Program-made: the position numbers and the translations under genes
The notes under the pieces: model-generated
What the model saw: the letters and a program-made list of their open reading frames with translations, nothing else
What the model was told of the DNA's origin: nothing
The model's database searches: none
Shown: piece after piece, positions 22,405 through 36,065 of the stretch
Layout: each line of letters begins with the position of its first letter
How positions within the stretch are numbered: position 1 is the stretch's first letter
Source: Pelagibacteraceae bacterium AG-325-C10
GTDB lineage: Bacteria; Pseudomonadota; Alphaproteobacteria; Pelagibacterales; Pelagibacteraceae
NCBI GenBank assembly: GCA_003282975.1
Contig: QBYD01000010.1
Span: 1-45,739, forward strand
Reading direction: 5' to 3'
DNA: 45,739 nt

Positions 22405-25314
22405 TTATTCAAATACCTTATCAATTATTTCTTGTTGTTGAGAATTATGCCTCTTCGCATATCCAGTCGCTGGGGATGCATCAGGGCTTCTTCCTATATA
22501 AGAAATTTGATTATTTTTAGCCTTAATAGTGTCTAATGTCCATTGGATATAATCCCTTGCTGAGAACCATGCACCCATATTTTTAGGCTCTTCTTGGCAC
22601 CAAAAAAATTCAGCATTCCCTGCAAATGGTTTTAACTCTTTAACAAGTGTTTTTGCGGGAAATGGGTAAAGTTGTTCTATTCTAAACAAAATTACATCAT
22701 CTTTTTTTAATTTTTCTCTAGCATCTAACAAATCGAAATAAACTTTTCCAGAACACATAATCACTTTTTTGATTTCAGAACTTTTTTTTAATTTTATAAA
22801 TCCTTGAGCTTGTGGATCTATTGCATGATCCCAAAGTATTCTGTGAAAAGTATTTGATTTGCTTAAATCTTCTAAATTTGAAACGCAATATTTGTTTCTA
22901 AGTAATGATTTTGGAGCCATCATAATTAAAGGTTTTCTAAAATCTCTATGCATTTGTCTTCTTAGAGCATGAAAATAATTTGCGGGAGTTGTACAATTCA
23001 TCACTTGCATATTATCGTTTGAGCACAATTGTAAAAATCTCTCTAATCGAGCTGATGAATGTTCTGGTCCTTGACCTTCATATCCATGTGGCAATAACAG
23101 TACTAATCCAGAAGCTCTTCTCCATTTTCTTTCTCCTGAAGCAATAAATTGATCTATCACAACTTGAGCACCATTTGCAAAATCTCCAAACTGTGCTTCC
23201 CATAAAGTAAGTGTGTTAGGTTCAACTAAACTATAACCATACTCAAACCCTAGAACAGCCAATTCAGATAAAAAGCTATCAACAACTTCAAATTGTTTTT
23301 GATTGTTAGAAATATTATTTAAAGGGACATATCGAGTGTTATCCTTTTGATTTCTTAAAACTGAATGTCTTTGACTGAAAGTTCCTCTTCCAGAATCTTG
23401 TCCAACTAATCTTACTGGATAGCCTTCTTCTAATAGAGATCCAAACGCTAAAGCTTCAGCTGTTGACCAATCAATATTAGATCCACTTTTAACAGCTTCT
23501 TTTCTATTATTTAATATTTTGACTATAGTTTTGTGTAAATTTAAATCGTCAGAAGATGCATTTATTTTTTCTGAAATCTCTAATAACTTTTTGGTATCTG
23601 CGCCAGTTACACCTCTTTTATCTTTTCCTTTTTCTGGTTTGTAAGCTGACCATGTACCTTCAAACCAAGCAATTTTTGGTTTGTAATCTTTTGCATTTTT
23701 AAACTGATCATCAAGTAAGTTTTTAAAAGTCTTAATGGAATTATCTAAACTTTCATTTGAGATAACATTTTCATCTACGAGTTTTTTTCCATAAACTTTA
23801 GTTGTTGAGGGGTGTGATCTAATTTTTTCATACATCAAAGGCTGGGTAAACGATGGTTCGTCTCCTTCGTTGTGACCAAACCTTCTGTAACAAATTAGAT
23901 CAACAACTACATCCCTATTAAATTTTAATCTAAACTCTGCTGCTATTCTAGCCGCATAAACAACTGCTTCTGGATCATCTCCATTTGCATGAATTATTGG
24001 AGCATCAACCATTTTTGCTATATCAGAGGGATATGGAGAGGACCTAGCAAATCTTGGGCTGGTAGTAAATCCTATCTGATTATTGACTATTATGTGAATT
24101 GTACCACCGGTGTTATGTCCTGGTAGTCCAGACATCGCAAAACATTCAGCCACAACACCTTGACCAGCAAACGCTGCATCACCGTGAATTAAAATTGGTA
24201 TTACCTTATTTCTCTTTTTATCTTTATGAAAATATTGTTTTGCTCTAGTTTGACCAAGCACAACTGGATTAACTGCTTCTAAATGTGATGGGTTGTCAGT
24301 TAAACTTACATGAACTGAATTTCCATCAAACTCTCTATTAGATGAGGCACCTAAATGATACTTAACGTCTCCCGCCCCCTCGTCTGAAGAAGTTCCAAAC
24401 TCACCAGCAAACTCATTAAATATTCTTTTGTAAGACTTTTGTAATACGTTAGCTAAAACATTTAATCTTCCTCTGTGAGACATACCAATCTTAACTTCTT
24501 TAACTTGAGACTGACCACTAATTTTAATTATTTGTTCTAAAGCAGGTATTAGACTTTCTCCTCCATCCAATCCAAACCTTTTAGTTCCAACATATTTTGT
24601 GTGAAGAAATTTTTCAAAACCTTCTGCTTGAATTAATTTATTTAAAATAGCTTCTTTACCATTTTTAGTAAAATTTAAATTATCATCTGATTTTTCAATT
24701 CTATCTCTAAACCATTTTCTCTCTGTTGGGTTAGATATGTGCATATATTCGTAACCAACCGGTCCACAATAAGTTTTTTTTAAAAAGGCTAGTAGTTCTT
24801 TAATGTTTGAGTTTTGTCTATTAGTTACTCCACCTAAATAAATATTTTTTTGATAATCTGTTTTTTTGAAACCAAAAGACTCAGGATGAAGCTCATCTAA
24901 ATAGTCTGATTTCATCAATTCAAGCGGATCTAGTTTGGCTATAAGATGTCCACGTTGTCTGTATGATCTAATCATTGAAACTGCTTTTATGGAGTCTTCA
25001 TTAGATTTTGAAGAACTTGAACTTACACCATTATTATTTGCAGTAATACCGTTAGAATTTTGTTCTTCTTGGTCAATTTTTTTTTGAAGTTCGTCAATAT
25101 CTATCGTATTTTTTTTAGGACCCCATGAAGGACCATTAATTTCTTTTGCAATAATATTTAATTCATCACCAATACCTTCAAAATAATCTTTCCAACTATC
25201 TGGTAAATCTGCATCCTTGTTTACAAATTTAAGATACATTTGCTCAATAAATGCACTATTAGTTTTGTTTAAAAATGAGGTTTTTTCGTAATCAAGATTT
25301 TTTGATGCTGACAT
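22405..25314 (-). CDS. sucA: 2-Oxoglutarate dehydrogenase E1
   Basis: 969 residues, the usual length of SucA. The thiamine diphosphate region (GDAAFAGQGVV, then NNQIGFTTSP) and the C-terminal E1 domain (HGYEGQGPEHSSARLERFLQ, shown here in part as GYEGQGPEHSSARLER) are present. It decarboxylates 2-oxoglutarate in the TCA cycle. It lies 34 bases from sucD, one of the wider gaps in this run. Confidence 0.98.
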   Translation of the reverse strand: MSASKNLDYEKTSFLNKTNSAFIEQMYLKFVNKDADLPDSWKDYFEGIGDELNIIAKEINGPSWGPKKNTIDIDELQKKIDQEEQNSNGITANNNGVSSSSSKSNEDSIKAVSMIRSYRQRGHLIAKLDPLELMKSDYLDELHPESFGFKKTDYQKNIYLGGVTNRQNSNIKELLAFLKKTYCGPVGYEYMHISNPTERKWFRDRIEKSDDNLNFTKNGKEAILNKLIQAEGFEKFLHTKYVGTKRFGLDGGESLIPALEQIIKISGQSQVKEVKIGMSHRGRLNVLANVLQKSYKRIFNEFAGEFGTSSDEGAGDVKYHLGASSNREFDGNSVHVSLTDNPSHLEAVNPVVLGQTRAKQYFHKDKKRNKVIPILIHGDAAFAGQGVVAECFAMSGLPGHNTGGTIHIIVNNQIGFTTSPRFARSSPYPSDIAKMVDAPIIHANGDDPEAVVYAARIAAEFRLKFNRDVVVDLICYRRFGHNEGDEPSFTQPLMYEKIRSHPSTTKVYGKKLVDENVISNESLDNSIKTFKNLLDDQFKNAKDYKPKIAWFEGTWSAYKPEKGKDKRGVTGADTKKLLEISEKINASSDDLNLHKTIVKILNNRKEAVKSGSNIDWSTAEALAFGSLLEEGYPVRLVGQDSGRGTFSQRHSVLRNQKDNTRYVPLNNISNNQKQFEVVDSFLSELAVLGFEYGYSLVEPNTLTLWEAQFGDFANGAQVVIDQFIASGERKWRRASGLVLLLPHGYEGQGPEHSSARLERFLQLCSNDNMQVMNCTTPANYFHALRRQMHRDFRKPLIMMAPKSLLRNKYCVSNLEDLSKSNTFHRILWDHAIDPQAQGFIKLKKSSEIKKVIMCSGKVYFDLLDAREKLKKDDVILFRIEQLYPFPAKTLVKELKPFAGNAEFFWCQEEPKNMGAWFSARDYIQWTLDTIKAKNNQISYIGRSPDASPATGYAKRHNSQQQEIIDKVFE

Positions 25315-25348
25315 CTATTTATTTAATATAGTCCTCTAATATTATTTT

Positions 25349-26224
25349 TCAATTCGACAATTTATTAAATAAAGTTTTTCCAATTATTGAAGGCGATTTT
25401 GCAACTGTTATGCCAGATTCCTCCATTTTTTTAATTTTATCTTCAGCTCCACCCTTTCCCCCTGAAATAATAGCACCTGCATGACCCATTCTTCTTCCTG
25501 GAGGAGCTGTAATTCCTGCAATAAAACCAACTATCGGTTTTTTAATTTTATGATTTTTAACAAATTCAGCCGCTTCTTCTTCTGCTGTACCTCCAATTTC
25601 TCCTATCATTAAAATAGACTCAGTCTCTTCATCATTTAAAAACAAGTCTAAACAATCAATAAAGTTTGTTCCATTTATTGGATCGCCTCCAATACCAATA
25701 CAAGTTGATTGACCTAAGCCATTCTCAGTTGTTTGCGCAACTGCCTCGTAAGTAAGTGTTCCAGATCTTGATACGATTCCAACTGTTCCTCTTTTGTGAA
25801 TATTTCCTGGCATAATTCCAATTTTACATTCGGCTGGAGTAATTATTCCTGGGCAATTTGGTCCAATCAATCTACTTTGAGTACCATTTAATTTTTGTCT
25901 TACCTTAAGCATATCCTGAACTGGGATACCTTCGGTAATACAAACAATTAATTCTATTGATGCATCAATTGCTTCAATAATTGCAGCTGCAGCAAATTTA
26001 GCAGGTACATAAATCATTGTTGCATCTGCCCCAACACTATCTTTTGCTTCGATAACACTATTAAAAACAGGTCTATCTAAGTGTTTTTGACCACCTTTTT
26101 TTGGAGTCACCCCACCAACTAAATTAGTTCCATATTTAATTGCTTGTTCAGAGTGAAAGGTGCCATGTGCACCTGTAAAGCCTTGACAGATTACTTTTGT
26201 ATCCTTGTTTACTAAAACAGACAT
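25349..26224 (-). CDS. sucD: Succinyl-CoA synthetase alpha subunit
   Basis: 291 residues. The CoA-binding N-terminus ([13 protein letters not shown]) and the phosphorylated His248 in [10 protein letters not shown] are visible. It makes ATP or GTP from succinyl-CoA together with SucC. One base separates it from sucC. Confidence 0.98.
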   Translation of the reverse strand: MSVLVNKDTKVICQGFTGAHGTFHSEQAIKYGTNLVGGVTPKKGGQKHLDRPVFNSVIEAKDSVGADATMIYVPAKFAAAAIIEAIDASIELIVCITEGIPVQDMLKVRQKLNGTQSRLIGPNCPGIITPAECKIGIMPGNIHKRGTVGIVSRSGTLTYEAVAQTTENGLGQSTCIGIGGDPINGTNFIDCLDLFLNDEETESILMIGEIGGTAEEEAAEFVKNHKIKKPIVGFIAGITAPPGRRMGHAGAIISGGKGGAEDKIKKMEESGITVAKSPSIIGKTLFNKLSN

Positions 26225-26225
26225 T

Positions 26226-27386
26226 TTATTTAATTGCCTCTACAATTTTTTTTGCTGCATCATCTAAGTTTTCAGCTGAAATTAACTTTAATCCTGAGTT
26301 ATCTAATATTTCTTTTCCTTCTTTGAAATTTGTCCCAGCAAGTCTCACAACTAATGGAACACTAATATTTATTTCTTTAGCCGCATCTACCACTCCTTGA
26401 GCAAGTACATCACATCTCATTATCCCTCCAAAAATATTAATTAAAATTCCTTTAACATTTTTGTCTGATAGAATTATCTTCAAGGCAGCTGAAACTTTTT
26501 CTTTTGATGCACCACCGCCAACATCTAAAAAATTAGCTGGCTCTTTTCCATATAGTTTTATTATGTCCATAGTTGCCATAGCTAAACCTGCCCCATTAAC
26601 CATACAACCAATACTTCCATCCAATTTTATGTAAGCTAGATCGTTTTTACTGGCTTCTATTTCTGTTGGATCTTCTTCATTTAAATCTCTTAACTCAACA
26701 ATCTCAGGATGTCTAAATAAAGCATTTGAATCAAAGTTTACTTTTGCATCTAAACAAATTACTTTTTCTTCCTTAGTTAAGATTAATGGATTAACCTCAA
26801 CCATATTTGCATCTGTGCTAATAAACATTTGATAAATTGATTTTATTAGCGAAATTGCTTGTGTTTTTGTACTGTCATTTAAGTTAAAAATATTAATTAT
26901 CTTCTCACAATCTTTGTCTGAAATTTCATTGCCAATATCAACTTTAGTTGTTATGATTTTCTCAGGTGAGTTACTTGCTACTTCTTCAATATCCATTCCA
27001 CCCTGGTCACTAGATATGAAAGCTATTTTAGAACTAGCTCTATCGACTAAACAAGACAAATAAAACTCTTTATCAATATTTGATGACTCTTCGACATATA
27101 GTCTTTTTACTTCTCTTCCTTCAGGACCTGTTTGATGAGTAACTAGGATTTTTCCCATCATCTCTTTTGCTGCCTCACTTAAATCTTCAATAGTATCTAA
27201 TATTTTTACTCCCCCTGCTTTTCCTCTTCCGCCAGCATGGATTTGAGCTTTTAAAACATATTTTTTTGTATTTAGTGATTTTGCTTTTTCAACAAGATCT
27301 TCAACTGTAAGACCAAATACTCCCTCTGGTACAACTGCCCCATATTTTTTTAAGATTTGTTTTGCTTGATGCTCGTGTATGTTCAT
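26226..27386 (-). CDS. sucC: Succinyl-CoA synthetase beta subunit
   Basis: 386 residues with an ATP-grasp domain ([16 protein letters not shown] start, GGRGKAGGV) and the C-terminal [10 protein letters not shown] motif. It binds the nucleotide in the SucCD heterodimer. Two bases separate it from mdh. Confidence 0.98.
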   Translation of the reverse strand: MNIHEHQAKQILKKYGAVVPEGVFGLTVEDLVEKAKSLNTKKYVLKAQIHAGGRGKAGGVKILDTIEDLSEAAKEMMGKILVTHQTGPEGREVKRLYVEESSNIDKEFYLSCLVDRASSKIAFISSDQGGMDIEEVASNSPEKIITTKVDIGNEISDKDCEKIINIFNLNDSTKTQAISLIKSIYQMFISTDANMVEVNPLILTKEEKVICLDAKVNFDSNALFRHPEIVELRDLNEEDPTEIEASKNDLAYIKLDGSIGCMVNGAGLAMATMDIIKLYGKEPANFLDVGGGASKEKVSAALKIILSDKNVKGILINIFGGIMRCDVLAQGVVDAAKEINISVPLVVRLAGTNFKEGKEILDNSGLKLISAENLDDAAKKIVEAIK

Positions 27387-27388
27387 TA

Positions 27389-29853
<2,465 letters not shown>

Positions 29854-29892
29854 GAATACGGTCTTTTAAATCAAAAATTCTTGTTAGTCTAA

Positions 29893-30672
29893 TTAAACAT
29901 TGGCTACAGCAATCATTTTTTTAATTTCTGCAATTGCTTTTGCTGGATTTAAGCCTTTTGGACAAGCACTTGTACAGTTGAGGATAGTATGACATCTATA
30001 AAGTTTTAATTCATCAGCAACCTTCTTTAATCTAGCTTTTCTTTCCTCATCTCTACTATCAATAATCCACCTATATGCTTGAAGTAAAACTGCAGGACCT
30101 AAATATTTATCTCCATTCCACCAATAACTTGGGCAAGATGTTGAGCAGCACGCGCACATTATACATTCATATGCACCATCAAGTTTTGCTCTTTCTTCTT
30201 TTGATTGAAAAATTTCATTTGTATCTTTTGTTGAATTATTTTTTAACCAAGGCTCAATTGACTGATATTGTTTATAAAGACCATCAAGATCTCCTATTAA
30301 ATCTCTTTTTACTTTTAAATGCGGTAAAGGATAAATATCTATATCACCATCTATTTCAGCATGCGGTGTAGTACAAGCGAGACCATTTTTACCACCCATA
30401 TTCATTGCACAAGATCCACAAACTCCATGTGCACAAGATCTTCTATATGCTAATGTTGGATCAATTTCATTTTTAATTTTGTTAAGAATATCTAAAACTT
30501 TTGAAGGGCAATTATCCATATCTACTTCATAGGTATCTAGCCTAGGGTTTTCTTCTGTAGAAGGATCCCACCTATAAACGTTAACTTTTCTAATATTTTT
30601 TGAACCTGTTTTGTCTTGATAATATTTACCTTTAATTACTTCAGAATTTTTAGGTAAATTTATTTGAACCAT
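29893..30672 (-). CDS. sdhB: Succinate dehydrogenase iron-sulfur subunit
   Basis: 259 residues. [2Fe-2S] ligands Cys80, Cys85, Cys88 and Cys100 ([10 protein letters not shown]); [4Fe-4S] and [3Fe-4S] ligands begin at Cys170 ([17 protein letters not shown]) and continue in [14 protein letters not shown]. All the usual cysteines and the quinone-site Trp are kept. It passes electrons from SdhA to quinone at the membrane. Its ATG overlaps the sdhA stop by one base. Confidence 0.97.
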   Translation of the reverse strand: MVQINLPKNSEVIKGKYYQDKTGSKNIRKVNVYRWDPSTEENPRLDTYEVDMDNCPSKVLDILNKIKNEIDPTLAYRRSCAHGVCGSCAMNMGGKNGLACTTPHAEIDGDIDIYPLPHLKVKRDLIGDLDGLYKQYQSIEPWLKNNSTKDTNEIFQSKEERAKLDGAYECIMCACCSTSCPSYWWNGDKYLGPAVLLQAYRWIIDSRDEERKARLKKVADELKLYRCHTILNCTSACPKGLNPAKAIAEIKKMIAVANV

Positions 30673-32447
30673 TAATACACTCTTTCTTGTGGTGGAAAGT
30701 ATTGTACTTCATTAGTTAAAGTAGATTTGTGAACTTCTCTATAACTTATTTTTGTATTCTTACCATTACACCAAGCTAGTGTATGTTGCATAAATTTTTC
30801 ATCATCTCTTTTAGGATAGTCATCTCTTGCATGGGCTCCCCTACTTTCTTTTCTGTGGTAGGCAGAGTCAACTGTAGCTACCGCTTGTCTAATCAAATTA
30901 TCAAACTCTAAAGTTTCTACTAAATCAGTATTAAATACTAAAGATCTATCTTTAACTGAGATAGAATCCATGCCATCATAAGTTTTTCTAATTTCATCAA
31001 CACCTTCTTTAAGATTTTTTTCAGTTCTAAACACTGCACATTTTGATTGCATAGTTTTTTGCATAGCAAGTCTTAAATCTGCTGTACTATTTTCACCTTT
31101 TGCATTTCTAAGTTTATCAAACCTATCCAAACATTTTTGAGTTTCAGACTCTCCAATTTCTTCATGAGGAGTTCCTGGTTTAACTAATTCAGCTGCTCTT
31201 TTTGCTGCTGCTCTTCCAAATACAACTAAATCAATTAAAGAATTAGATCCTAATCTATTGGCTCCATGAACTGAAACACACGCAGCTTCTCCAATTGCCA
31301 TCAATCCAGGAACGGTTTTTTCAGAGCCATTCACTGTCATTACCTCTCCTTTATAATTAGTTGGAATACCACCCATATTGTAGTGAACAGTTGGAACTAC
31401 AGGAATTGGTTCTTTGGTAACATCTACATTTGCAAATAATCTTGCAGCATCTGTAATTCCTGGCAATCTGCTTTCAATAATTTCTTTATCTAAATGACTT
31501 AAGTTCAAATGAACATGATCTTGATCTTTACCAACTCCTCTTCCTTCGTTAATTTCAATTGACATTGACCTACTTACTACATCTCTTGATGCTAGATCTT
31601 TTGCACTTGGGGCATATCTTTCCATGAATCTCTCACCTTTTGAATTTGTAAGGTAACCTCCTTCACCTCTAGCCCCTTCTGTAATTAAAGTACCATGACC
31701 ATATATTCCTGTTGGATGAAATTGTACAAATTCCATATCTTGTAATGGAAGTCCAGCTCTTAAAACCATTGCATTACCATCGCCTGTACACGTATGTGCA
31801 GAAGTTGCTGAATAATAAACTTTTCCATACCCACCAGTAGCAATAATTACTGTGTGCGCCCTAAATCTGTGAATTGTGCCATCATTTAAATTCCAGGCGA
31901 TTAATCCTTTGCACTCGCCATCTTTCATTAATAAATCAAGTGCAAAATATTCTATAAAAAATTCTGTATTATGTTTCAAAGCTTGACCATAAAGAGTATG
32001 AAGAATTGCATGACCAGTTCTATCAGCTGCAGCACAAGTTCTTTGAACTATCCCATTACCATAATTTTTTGTCATTCCTCCAAAAGGTCTTTGATAAATC
32101 TTTCCTTCTTCTGTTCGACTAAAAGGAACACCATATTTTTCTAATTCAATTACTGCTTTGGGTGCCTCTTTACATAAATATTCGATACTATCTTGGTCGC
32201 CTAACCAATCTGCACCTTTAACAGTATCATACATGTGCCATCGCCAATCATCTTCTCCCATGTTTCCAAGAGCAGCTGAAATACCTCCTTGAGCTGCAGA
32301 TGTGTGACTTCTTGTTGGAAAAACTTTTGAAATACATGCTGTTTTTAATCCAGCTTCGCTTAGCCCAACAGCAGCTCTTAGGCCTGATCCACCAGCACCT
32401 AACACTACTACATCGTATTCGTGATCTATTATTTTGTAAGAACTCAT
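30672..32447 (-). CDS. sdhA: Succinate dehydrogenase flavoprotein subunit
   Basis: 591 residues. FAD-binding [10 protein letters not shown] (17-26), the FAD-linking His48 in SHTSAAQGG, and the late [11 protein letters not shown] motif are clear. It oxidises succinate to fumarate. It overlaps both sdhD and sdhB by one base. Confidence 0.98.
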   Translation of the reverse strand: MSSYKIIDHEYDVVVLGAGGSGLRAAVGLSEAGLKTACISKVFPTRSHTSAAQGGISAALGNMGEDDWRWHMYDTVKGADWLGDQDSIEYLCKEAPKAVIELEKYGVPFSRTEEGKIYQRPFGGMTKNYGNGIVQRTCAAADRTGHAILHTLYGQALKHNTEFFIEYFALDLLMKDGECKGLIAWNLNDGTIHRFRAHTVIIATGGYGKVYYSATSAHTCTGDGNAMVLRAGLPLQDMEFVQFHPTGIYGHGTLITEGARGEGGYLTNSKGERFMERYAPSAKDLASRDVVSRSMSIEINEGRGVGKDQDHVHLNLSHLDKEIIESRLPGITDAARLFANVDVTKEPIPVVPTVHYNMGGIPTNYKGEVMTVNGSEKTVPGLMAIGEAACVSVHGANRLGSNSLIDLVVFGRAAAKRAAELVKPGTPHEEIGESETQKCLDRFDKLRNAKGENSTADLRLAMQKTMQSKCAVFRTEKNLKEGVDEIRKTYDGMDSISVKDRSLVFNTDLVETLEFDNLIRQAVATVDSAYHRKESRGAHARDDYPKRDDEKFMQHTLAWCNGKNTKISYREVHKSTLTNEVQYFPPQERVY

Positions 32448-32773
32448 TAGTTAAGATTAAGTAATAATATAATTGTTAATAATGGTATAACTATAGCAGA
32501 TAAAAATAATAGTCTGTTTGCGACATTTTTGATTTTATCGTTTCCAATATAGTCTTCAAAAACCTCACTTATAGTTAGTGCTGAGAAAATATATGCAAAA
32601 ACTATGAATAAACTAAATAAAAACTTAGAAGTTAAATTTGTAAAAAATTTTAAAACCTCAGAATAACTTTGATCATAAATTGCAATAAAATTAACAATAA
32701 ACCAAATCATTAAGGGTAATAAAATTAATGATGAGATTTTCATAAAAACCCACTTTTTAGTAGCTAAATTCAT
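32447..32773 (-). CDS. sdhD: Succinate dehydrogenase membrane anchor, no heme histidine
   Basis: 108 residues with about three membrane segments (roughly 13-33, 50-70 and 86-106). Position between sdhC and sdhA and the retained EDY (73-75, matching E. coli Asp82-Tyr83) identify it. The residue matching the E. coli heme ligand His71, eleven before that Asp, is Phe63, and the protein contains no histidine at all. Sequence divergence is high, so the call relies partly on context. Confidence 0.85.
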   Translation of the reverse strand: MNLATKKWVFMKISSLILLPLMIWFIVNFIAIYDQSYSEVLKFFTNLTSKFLFSLFIVFAYIFSALTISEVFEDYIGNDKIKNVANRLLFLSAIVIPLLTIILLLNLN

Positions 32774-32774
32774 G

Positions 32775-33158
32775 TTAAATAAAATTCCTACCTATAAAAT
32801 AAATCAAAATAGTCAAAACAACAGAGCCAAGAATAACTACTAACCCAGTGATACGAGTTGTTTGTAATTCAAATCCATAACCCATATCTAAAGCTAGATG
32901 TCTTATTTCACTTAATATTTGAAAACTAAATGACCACAATAAACCAATTGCAATAAACTTTCCCACAAATGAGTTAAGGAATAAATTTATGATATCATAA
33001 TTAACTTCTCCTAAAACTAAAAATGATACCCACGCACATATAAATGTAATTGCAAGAATATTTATAATTCCTGTTATTCTATGTGAAATAGAAACTAATG
33101 ATGAAATATGCCATCTATAAATTTGGATATGTGGAGTTAGAGGATTTTTATTTTCCAT
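32775..33158 (-). CDS. sdhC: Succinate dehydrogenase cytochrome b subunit, heme ligand replaced
   Basis: 127 residues, three membrane segments (about 30-50, 66-84, 104-124). The SISHRITG motif (23-30, quinone-site Ser and Arg) and EIRHLALDMG (84-93) mark the SdhC family. The residue seven before the RH histidine, His84 in E. coli and the heme b ligand, is Gln80 here. The start overlaps the end of asd by 11 bases. Confidence 0.93.
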   Translation of the reverse strand: MENKNPLTPHIQIYRWHISSLVSISHRITGIINILAITFICAWVSFLVLGEVNYDIINLFLNSFVGKFIAIGLLWSFSFQILSEIRHLALDMGYGFELQTTRITGLVVILGSVVLTILIYFIGRNFI

Positions 33159-34155
33159 AAAAATTATTTTCGATTAATTTTTCTGCTATCTCAACTGCAT
33201 TTAAAGCTGCGCCTCTTAAAAGGTTGTCAGACACAATCCACATATTTAAACCATTCTTTACTGTTTTGTCTTCTCTGATTCTTGAGATAAAAGTTTCATC
33301 TCTCCCTTCTGCCTCTAAAGGAGTGAAATAACCACCATCAGATCGATCATCTATTACTTTACAGCCTTCAAAATTGTTGAGTACATCTCTTACTTTTTCT
33401 AATGAAAAAGAATTTTCAAATTCTATATTAACTGACTCAGAGTGAGATACTAAAACAGGTAACCTAACACAAGTGGCAGTTAAATCTATTTTATCATCTA
33501 AAATTTTTTTTGTTTCATTTGTCATTTTAAGTTCTTCTTTTGTATAACCATCATCTGCAAACACATCTATATGAGGAATTGCATTAAATGCAATTTGCTT
33601 TGTAAAATTTTTAGACTCAACTTTATTATTTTGTAAAACTTGCTTTGTCTGCTCAATCAATTCATCCATTGGTGCCTTGCCTCCTCCTGAAACTGATTGA
33701 TATGTTGAAACAACTATTCTTTTGATCTTAAATAAATCATGTAAAGGTTTTAATGCTATAACAAGTTGGGCTGTTGAACAATTTGGATTAGCAATAATAT
33801 TTTTATTTATATCATTTAAATGATCTGAATTAACCTGAGGTACTATCAAAGGAACATCTGGGTCCATTCTATAGAAACTTGAATTATCAATAACTAAAGA
33901 ATGCTTAGCTGCTTTTTCCACAAAATTTTCTGAAATTATTCCACCTGCAGCAAAAAAAGTTATTTTTACCTTAGAAAAATCAAAGCTATCTAAGTTTGAA
34001 ACCTCATATTCTTTTCCATTAAAATTAATTTTAGATCCAGCACTTCTTGATGAAGCTAATAAATATAAATTATTAATGACTAGCTTCTTTTTTTCAAGAA
34101 CTTCGAGTATTTTTCTGCCTACATTTCCAGTGGCTCCAACAATAGCTATATTCAT
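33148..34155 (-). CDS. asd: Aspartate-semialdehyde dehydrogenase
   Basis: 335 residues from ATG 34155 (MNIAIVGATGNVG, the NADP motif at the very start); an upstream frame to 34251 overlaps dmdA and is not family-like. The catalytic cysteine is Cys126 in IANPNCSTAQ. It makes aspartate semialdehyde for lysine, threonine and methionine synthesis, supplying the homoserine used by MetX. It sits between dmdA (19 bases) and sdhC (11-base overlap). Confidence 0.96.
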   Translation of the reverse strand: MNIAIVGATGNVGRKILEVLEKKKLVINNLYLLASSRSAGSKINFNGKEYEVSNLDSFDFSKVKITFFAAGGIISENFVEKAAKHSLVIDNSSFYRMDPDVPLIVPQVNSDHLNDINKNIIANPNCSTAQLVIALKPLHDLFKIKRIVVSTYQSVSGGGKAPMDELIEQTKQVLQNNKVESKNFTKQIAFNAIPHIDVFADDGYTKEELKMTNETKKILDDKIDLTATCVRLPVLVSHSESVNIEFENSFSLEKVRDVLNNFEGCKVIDDRSDGGYFTPLEAEGRDETFISRIREDKTVKNGLNMWIVSDNLLRGAALNAVEIAEKLIENNFYGK

Positions 34156-34174
34156 GGTTATGTTAAAACTTATA

Positions 34175-35284
34175 CTAAATGAAAGGTAAATCGCAAACGT
34201 TTCCAGTACAAATATTACCACTAACGTCTGCTTTGACAATCTGAGAAACATTACAATAAGGCTTTTTCATCATGGCTATTCCAATAACTTTTTCAAAATG
34301 TGGCGAATAACAAGCTGATCTCAGTTCGCCTATTATATCACCATTTTCATCTTTTAAATCTAATGACCCTGATAAACTAACTTCTTTTGCATCAAGCTTG
34401 ATACCCATAAGTTTTTTTTGAATACCATCTGACTTGACTTTTTTTAATTTTTCTTTTCCTAAAAAATTTACATCACTATTTAATGAAACATATTGATCAA
34501 AACCACACTCGAAAGGATTGTCATTATTATCAAAATCATTACCATATGAAAGTAATCCACTCTCAATTCTTTCTATTAAGTTTGGACAACCTGGTTTAAC
34601 ATTAAATTCTTTTCCAACTTCAAATAAATAATCGTATAATTTTTGTCCTGATTGGGTATTTTGAACATAGATCTCAAAACCTCCTTGCTTTGACCAACCA
34701 GATCTAGCAATCAAATGTTTTGTACCCTCAAAATCGTAATAACTAAAACCAAAAAATTTCAATTCTTTAATTACTTTACCAAAAACTTTTTCCATCAAAT
34801 CAAAAGATTTAGGACCCTGGACTGCAATAATATCTACAATTGGTTCAATAATTTTAACATCAAATTTATATCCAGTAGCTAAACCTTTTGCAAAAAAAAT
34901 AACATCTGAGTCTGCAATTGATATCCACCATTTATCTTCTGCCAATTTTAAAACCACGGGATCATTCACTAAATTACCAGAGTCATCAATGATTGGGCAA
35001 TAATAACATCTTCCAATTTTAGATTTTGATAAATCCCTACACGTCATTAGTTGAACAAGTTTTGCTGAGTCTTTACCTTGGATTTCAACTTGTCTTTCTG
35101 CTGCAACATCCCAAATCTGGACATCTTTTTTTAAATGTTCACATGAATCTTCAATAGATCCAAATGCAGCCGGTAAAAGCATGTGATTATAAACTGTATA
35201 AGCAGTTACACCCTGGTTTTCAATTCTAGAAGTATAAGGTGTGCTTCTAAGTCTTCTAGATTTTGCTATCGAATAATTTTTCAT
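34175..35284 (-). CDS. dmdA: Dimethylsulfoniopropionate demethylase
   Basis: 369 residues of the GcvT (aminomethyltransferase) fold, length and sequence as in SAR11 DmdA. It moves a methyl group from DMSP to tetrahydrofolate, giving methylmercaptopropionate (MMPA) and 5-methyl-THF. Neighbours fit: an acyl-CoA ligase and an acyl-CoA dehydrogenase for the next two steps are upstream in the same run. Its ATG overlaps the preceding hydrolase stop (ATGA). GcvT itself would be expected beside gcvH and gcvP, which are not here. The 5-methyl-THF can feed methionine synthesis or be oxidised. Confidence 0.9.
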   Translation of the reverse strand: MKNYSIAKSRRLRSTPYTSRIENQGVTAYTVYNHMLLPAAFGSIEDSCEHLKKDVQIWDVAAERQVEIQGKDSAKLVQLMTCRDLSKSKIGRCYYCPIIDDSGNLVNDPVVLKLAEDKWWISIADSDVIFFAKGLATGYKFDVKIIEPIVDIIAVQGPKSFDLMEKVFGKVIKELKFFGFSYYDFEGTKHLIARSGWSKQGGFEIYVQNTQSGQKLYDYLFEVGKEFNVKPGCPNLIERIESGLLSYGNDFDNNDNPFECGFDQYVSLNSDVNFLGKEKLKKVKSDGIQKKLMGIKLDAKEVSLSGSLDLKDENGDIIGELRSACYSPHFEKVIGIAMMKKPYCNVSQIVKADVSGNICTGNVCDLPFI

Positions 35285-36057
35285 TTTTTTAAAAATTCTA
35301 GGATCTTCTCTCTCATTTCGAAGGCTTTTTCAATCATAATCATATGTCCACAATCATCTATCACATGGGTAACAGAATTATTAATCAAATTCGCAAATTT
35401 TTTTCCAAATTCTAAATTACACATCTTATCATCTGACCCAAAAATAAACATTGTAGGACAATCTATTTCCTTTGTTGCATTTGAACCATTGGCATAATTA
35501 TTACATGCAACAAGATCGACTGCTAATATTTCACTTATATCTCTTGGAGATTGGATAATTTTTTTAACTGGATTACCTCCTATGAATTTTTTAGAATCTT
35601 TAAATCCCCATTTCATCATTAGTTTAACAGCATCAGAATCACCATTTTTTGCAAGATCTATAAGATCTTGATGAACTGGCATTCGATATGACCCTCCGAT
35701 AAAAACTAACTTTTTAAGCCTATTTTTATATTTATGAGCATATTCTAATATTTCTAAACATCCTTGGGAGTGGCCGATAAGTATCACTTTTTTCAAATCT
35801 AATTCTATTAGTACACTTTCTAACCAATCAGCAATTTTTTCAATTGTATCTAAACAAGGACCATCTGAATTACCATGACCAGGTAAATCAAGTGATAAAA
35901 CATTAAAATTTTTACTTGAAAAAAATTGTTCAGCTAAAGACCAAACAATATGTGAAAGACCACTTCCATGTATAAATATTATAGTATCCTTTTTACTATC
36001 AATACCTTGCCCAGCATCTGATGCATGAACATTTTTATTTTCTATCTGAAATATCAA
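35281..36057 (-). CDS. Alpha/beta hydrolase in the DMSP cluster, role unknown
   Basis: 258 residues. Oxyanion HGSG at 30-33, nucleophile Ser97 in GHSQG, acid Asp209 or Asp210 (GSDDKM) and His238 (CGHM) make a complete triad. There is no membrane segment or signal peptide, so it is cytosolic. It is coupled to dmdA by ATGA and lies 8 bases after dmdB. None of the named Dmd steps calls for a hydrolase of this fold; a thioesterase or ester hydrolase on an MMPA-CoA pathway intermediate is possible but unproven. Confidence 0.8.
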   Translation of the reverse strand: MIFQIENKNVHASDAGQGIDSKKDTIIFIHGSGLSHIVWSLAEQFFSSKNFNVLSLDLPGHGNSDGPCLDTIEKIADWLESVLIELDLKKVILIGHSQGCLEILEYAHKYKNRLKKLVFIGGSYRMPVHQDLIDLAKNGDSDAVKLMMKWGFKDSKKFIGGNPVKKIIQSPRDISEILAVDLVACNNYANGSNATKEIDCPTMFIFGSDDKMCNLEFGKKFANLINNSVTHVIDDCGHMIMIEKAFEMREKILEFLKK

Positions 36058-36065
36058 GTAATTAC

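Noticed and set aside
34156-34251. Hydrophobic N-terminal extension of aspartate-semialdehyde dehydrogenase
   Set aside because: It overlaps the 3' end of dmdA out of frame, while the NADP motif begins right at the ATG at 34155.
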